DNA of 64,000 nucleotides, from contig OY820613.1 in NCBI GenBank assembly GCA_963681975.1, positions 1 to 64,000 of the forward strand, in the 5' to 3' direction. The stretch is from JANELJ01 sp024511395. GTDB lineage: Bacteria > Pseudomonadota > Gammaproteobacteria > GRL18. Each line of letters begins with the position of its first letter. Position 1 is the stretch's first letter. Position numbers and translations under genes: made by a program. The notes below the pieces were generated by a model. It was not told the DNA's origin and searched no databases. It worked only from the letters and a program-made list of their open reading frames with translations. Below are positions 60,886 through 64,000 of this stretch, in pieces.

Positions 60886-62354
60886 ATGTTGGCGGAGCAC
60901 ACGAAAAAGAGTTCTGGACCGATGAAAATGGAGATAAGTGGTTGTTCAAACCGGCCCGCAACTCCAAGGACAACTTTATCGCTCATGGCGAAGAAGCCGC
61001 ATACAAAATCGGCCGCCTGATTGACCCGGACGCAATCGAGGTGCGGACCATCCAGCTGAACGGCAGAACAGGTTCCATTCAGAAGTGGCGAACGGACCTG
61101 AAGTCAGAGATCGATTTCAGGAATATACTGCCGGAGGATTTGACCACTGTTGAGCTTGAACAGCTTCAGCGTGAGCATGTCATCGACTGGCTTGTGGCCA
61201 ATCATGATGGGCACTCCAAGCAATTCATCCGTGGAAGAAACGGTCATGTCTATGGCATCGACAAGGGGCAGGCTTTCAAACACCTCGGGAAAGATCGTCT
61301 GTCTCTGGATTATCACCCCAACAGCGCTTTTGGCGAAGAGGAGCCTTTTTACAACAAGGTCTTCCGGGCGGCCAAGGAAGGCAAGGTAAACTTCGATCCT
61401 CAGGTCACCCTGAAATATATACAGGAAGTCGAAAAGATACCCGACGAGGCTTATCTCGATATAATCCGCCCATATGCCGAGGGGCGTTTTGGAAAAGACA
61501 AAATCGGGCTGGATAAATTCTATGAGCAGGCACTTCAGCGGAAACATGATCTGCGGAAAGATTTCGAGCGATACTATGGTGAGGTTTTAAGCCAGAAAGG
61601 CTTCAGATTCTCCTCACTGCAGAGCAAGCCCGGGATAAAGAAGCTGCTGAAGCAGGCAGATGAAAAAATCATCGATGATGCTGGTAAGCTTGGATGGCAA
61701 GGGAAAACTCTGCCATTTGACAGTGGCGATGTCGAGGACCAGAATGCTCTGATATTTACAGAGACGTTCAAAGGCAAACAACGCACTGTTGTCAAAATGA
61801 AGATCAGGCCGGATACGGATTCAAAAATAACAGCCCTGCTTCGGAAACAGCTGGATCTTGTTGAAATCAAAAAAGGCCAGCCTCTTCATGATGACACTTT
61901 TTTCCCGACAATTCTGGAAGCCGTGAAGAACGTGAACTTCCATGTCGGAGATGGAAATTATAACCGGACCAAGCTGGCGAAAGCGGAAAAATTGAGAACC
62001 CGACTGCTTGTACTCGCCCGAAGCAAAGATCCCGAAGTCAAAAAGATGGCTGACAGCTACATAAAGTGGCTGGATGAAATCAAAGAGGCTGTTGACTGGG
62101 ATCGCGCCACCAACGGTATCTTCGAACAGTACCTCCCTGAACTGCCGAAACAGGCCAAGCCCAAAAAGCCTGACTTCAAGGTCACCAAAGGCAAGGTCAC
62201 TCACACCAAACGACGGATCAGCGGCGGCAAGATAACCGTCGAGATGGATGACATCGACAATTACGCCATGTTCAATCGTGACTCGAGGATGCAGGACGGC
62301 CTCCAATTTACCGCTGAATTTGATGACGGCACGCGTTTGAAATATCGCCCGTGA
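60671..62354 (+). pseudogene. MuF-type head protein locus, part 3: HipA/PI-kinase-like domain
   Basis: In the shifted frame a Lys/Pro-rich linker (IESKWQKWAEKHGGKKAKSS) leads to a kinase-like domain: KEFWTDENGDKWLFKPARNS with a Lys for ATP, HVIDWLVANHDGHSKQFIRG with N-x-D-x-H-x-K, and VYGIDKGQAFKHL with a metal-binding Asp, the HipA/phosphatidylinositol-kinase layout. A later part is basic and unassigned. It stops at TGA 62352-62354, and the frame continues with DNANLYAQRGELEIV. ATG 60882 could start a free kinase. Confidence 0.75.
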
Positions 62355-63335
62355 GATAATGCGAATCTTTATGCACAGCGCGGTGAATTGGAAATTGTGA
62401 TTGACGGTGATGCCAGTGGCAAGAAGGTCGAAGCCATGATGACCAAATTGGAAAAGCTTGGAATCGATGCGCGAATTTCTTCCCCCGAAAATGCCGAGCA
62501 GATGTATCTGGAAAAAATGGCGTACATTCGAAAAGTGGACCACACCGCAGAATACAAGCGGCTTCAAAAAAGGCTTGATGATCGTGATGCATCTGTAAAT
62601 GAGCGGGTGCAAACGCTCCGGGAATTCTGGCAGAAGGAACTGAATGTTGAGGACATCACAAAGCTACCGGACTATGACCCTATGGGAGCGTATCAGGCCG
62701 GTTTTCTTGATCGTGGCTTGAAAGGCGGATACCGGCACCAGTACCGGTTCGATATCACCGAAGAGGATCTGGAAAAGAACATGAAGGGTTACTCTCTGGT
62801 CCACCGCCTGACCAACAGTGAAGGGATGTCTGATTTCATTGAAACCATTCTTGAAAATAATGGAGCAATGGTCAGCACCGTTGAAAAAATGCGAATGGGA
62901 ATCCCCCCGGGCGGCATGTCACCGGTAGCGGATATGCAAACTGGCGGTGCCAGTTACTTCTTCACCCGTATCCAGAAAAATCCAACCCGCGATGCTCCTC
63001 CGGCACTCTATTTCAAAAAGAGTATGCTACGACGTATGGATGCTATCAGTTACAGCCATGATGCTTATGGCAAGGTTGTGGATGATTACGTCAAGAAGAA
63101 CCGGGGGAACAATATCCGTGACTGGAAAAAGTTTTCAGGCAAGAGCAACAATGAAACCATTTTCAAGTATTCGGTAACATTGCTGGATAACATCGAATAT
63201 ATCGTGGCCAATTCAACTGCTGAGCGACAAAAAATCATCAAGAGCTTCACCTCTCGTGGGATTAAAAAGCTGCCTGACGGGCGTAAGGTGGAAGACATAG
63301 TTTATACGCCAAGCACATGGAACCAGAGGAAATGA
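62355..63335 (+). pseudogene. MuF-type head protein locus, part 4: unknown C-terminal domain
   Basis: The frame after the second TGA (first ATG 62388) has DNANLYAQRGELEIVIDGDA, an intervening helical part, and a terminal domain with GYSLVHRLTNSEGMSDFIET, GAMVSTVEKMRMGIPPGGMS and VADMQTGGASYFFTRIQKNP. The His-Arg, Ser-Thr-x-Glu and Tyr-Phe-Phe spacing is weakly reminiscent of ADP-ribosyltransferases, but I cannot assign it. As the end of a MuF chain it is where toxin domains usually sit. Confidence 0.6.
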
Positions 63336-63336
63336 T

Positions 63337-63846
63337 ATGGAAAAAATGATTTTAGAGGAGAAAGCCCGAATACAGGAGCTATTTCATTGGTTCAATGAAC
63401 GCGGTTGCCGGATACAGATTCGGGAACGTGGCAGTGAAAACTTTATAGATACCGTTGCCGCAGAATTGACCGTGACGCGGATTGCTCCGCATTTCGACGC
63501 ATCAGGAAATATTACCCGGACAGATTTCTGGCTTCTATGGAAGGAGCTCGGTTATCAGGAAGGCTTTAATTACAGTCACACGATCAAGATCGTTCAATCG
63601 TCTGTCGATGACATGCTAACTGGTCAATCAGGAGGGGCTGAAGTCAATGCATGGTTGATTGTCGAACTGACCGATGATCTGGATCGCATTTACCATCTTG
63701 AAATGATCGAACCCGTTTCCGAACCGTCCTTTGCCAAAGAATGGGAAGAATGGCAGGTATTCAGAAAAGACAATCGTGATCTGTTTATGCGCATAGATGC
63801 AGAAATTCTTGCTGAACACATCAAAATTGCGGAGGAATGGGAATGA
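63337..63846 (+). CDS. Acidic protein directly after the MuF locus, possible immunity partner
   Basis: The 169-residue acidic protein starts at ATG 63337, 1 bp after the MuF-locus stop. Text includes QELFHWFNERGCRIQIRERG, FIDTVAAELTVTRIAPHFDA and WLIVELTDDLDRIYHLEMIE, an alpha/beta layout. I do not recognise the family. Immunity proteins of MuF toxins occupy this place, but chaperone or structural roles are equally possible. It overlaps the next start by ATGA. Confidence 0.6.
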   Translation: MEKMILEEKARIQELFHWFNERGCRIQIRERGSENFIDTVAAELTVTRIAPHFDASGNITRTDFWLLWKELGYQEGFNYSHTIKIVQSSVDDMLTGQSGGAEVNAWLIVELTDDLDRIYHLEMIEPVSEPSFAKEWEEWQVFRKDNRDLFMRIDAEILAEHIKIAEEWE

Positions 63847-64000
63847 AGCTGAAATACATGATCGACTCTATCCTTATTGATCCGAAAGCATCTGTGCCAA
63901 AATACCAACCTGTCGGTGTATGGGTTCAAGGTCCCGGTCCGGGACTCGATATTGAGATGTTTTACCCTGACTCAAAGCGAAATGATATTCTCAATCGCCG
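63843..64000 (+). CDS. Phage protein, partial (runs off the window)
   Basis: A frame from ATG 63843, overlapping the previous stop, is open to the window end. It reads MKLKYMIDSILIDPKASVPK and VGVWVQGPGPGLDIEMFYP, suggesting a beta-rich small protein. Only 52 codons are visible, so no family can be given. The tight overlap implies the same operon. Confidence 0.5.
   Translation, partial: MKLKYMIDSILIDPKASVPKYQPVGVWVQGPGPGLDIEMFYPDSKRNDILNR

Noticed and set aside
59371..62354. TGA recoded as an amino acid in prophage 2
   Set aside because: TGA is a normal stop in many neighbouring genes, often overlapping the next ATG (e.g. 39582, 55247, 55522, 63846), and tryptophan uses TGG. The two in-frame TGA codons are better explained as C-to-T changes or errors.

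Overview
The window carries parts of two different tailed-phage genomes, apparently both prophages, joined across an att-like junction near 30.75 kb. Family affinities (lambda-type head, P2-type tail, ssrA/tRNA-like att remnant, IS3 and IS5/IS1182-type insertion sequences) suggest a gammaproteobacterial host. That is an inference; no core host gene is present.

Prophage 1 (1 to about 30.7 kb). Bases 1-6428 hold a lambda-type head and connector module in the order A-W-B-C/Nu3-D-E-FI-FII-Z-U. Bases 6406-16363 hold a P2-type contractile tail module: V-W-J-I-fibre-fibre assembly, sheath, tube, E/E' with a TTTTTTG slippery site, tape measure, U-X-D. Lysis genes follow (16.5-17.7 kb), then a DNA methyltransferase and two helicase genes wrecked by two insertion sequences (18.9-24.9 kb). 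Next come a four-gene large serine recombinase cassette (25.1-27.6 kb), a large SEC-C protein with a nuclease-like core, an XRE regulator with its own operators, and an AlpA-like regulator. The prophage looks defective: the portal is frameshifted, the tape measure has an amber codon and the sheath appears to have an internal deletion.

Prophage 2 (about 30.8 kb to the window end). A leftward lexA-like repressor is followed by three unknown genes in a row. It diverges from a second, diverged copy of the recombinase cassette (34.9-37.7 kb). Then come an ECF-like sigma factor, a replication/recombination block (Cas4-like nuclease, AAA ATPase, DUF669 SSB-like protein, ERCC4 nuclease, RecD2-like helicase, primase-helicase; 39.3-47.8 kb), an AAA ATPase with its own sigma-70-type promoter, a Fic protein, a repeat-dense 600-bp gap, small terminase, a leftward tyrosine recombinase trio, lipoprotein, large terminase, portal, and a very long MuF-type head protein broken by two in-frame TGA codons and one frameshift.

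The most interesting signals are: (i) a five-copy bipartite motif, CCGAC then CCGGTAAGTAA 19-20 bp later, before gene blocks of prophage 2, which also encodes a sigma factor; (ii) the MuF/SAP-like/HipA-PI-kinase-like/unknown-C-terminus fusion locus; (iii) two adjacent repeat arrays at 50.8-51.4 kb, one helically phased before fic and one iteron-like with an AT-rich stretch; (iv) the lexA-linked three-gene operon of unknown function; (v) two leader RNAs sharing a sequence block and a long-range stem, one ending in a hairpin that buries the sigma gene's ribosome binding site. Several frameshifts lie in short homopolymers, so some of the apparent decay could be sequencing error.
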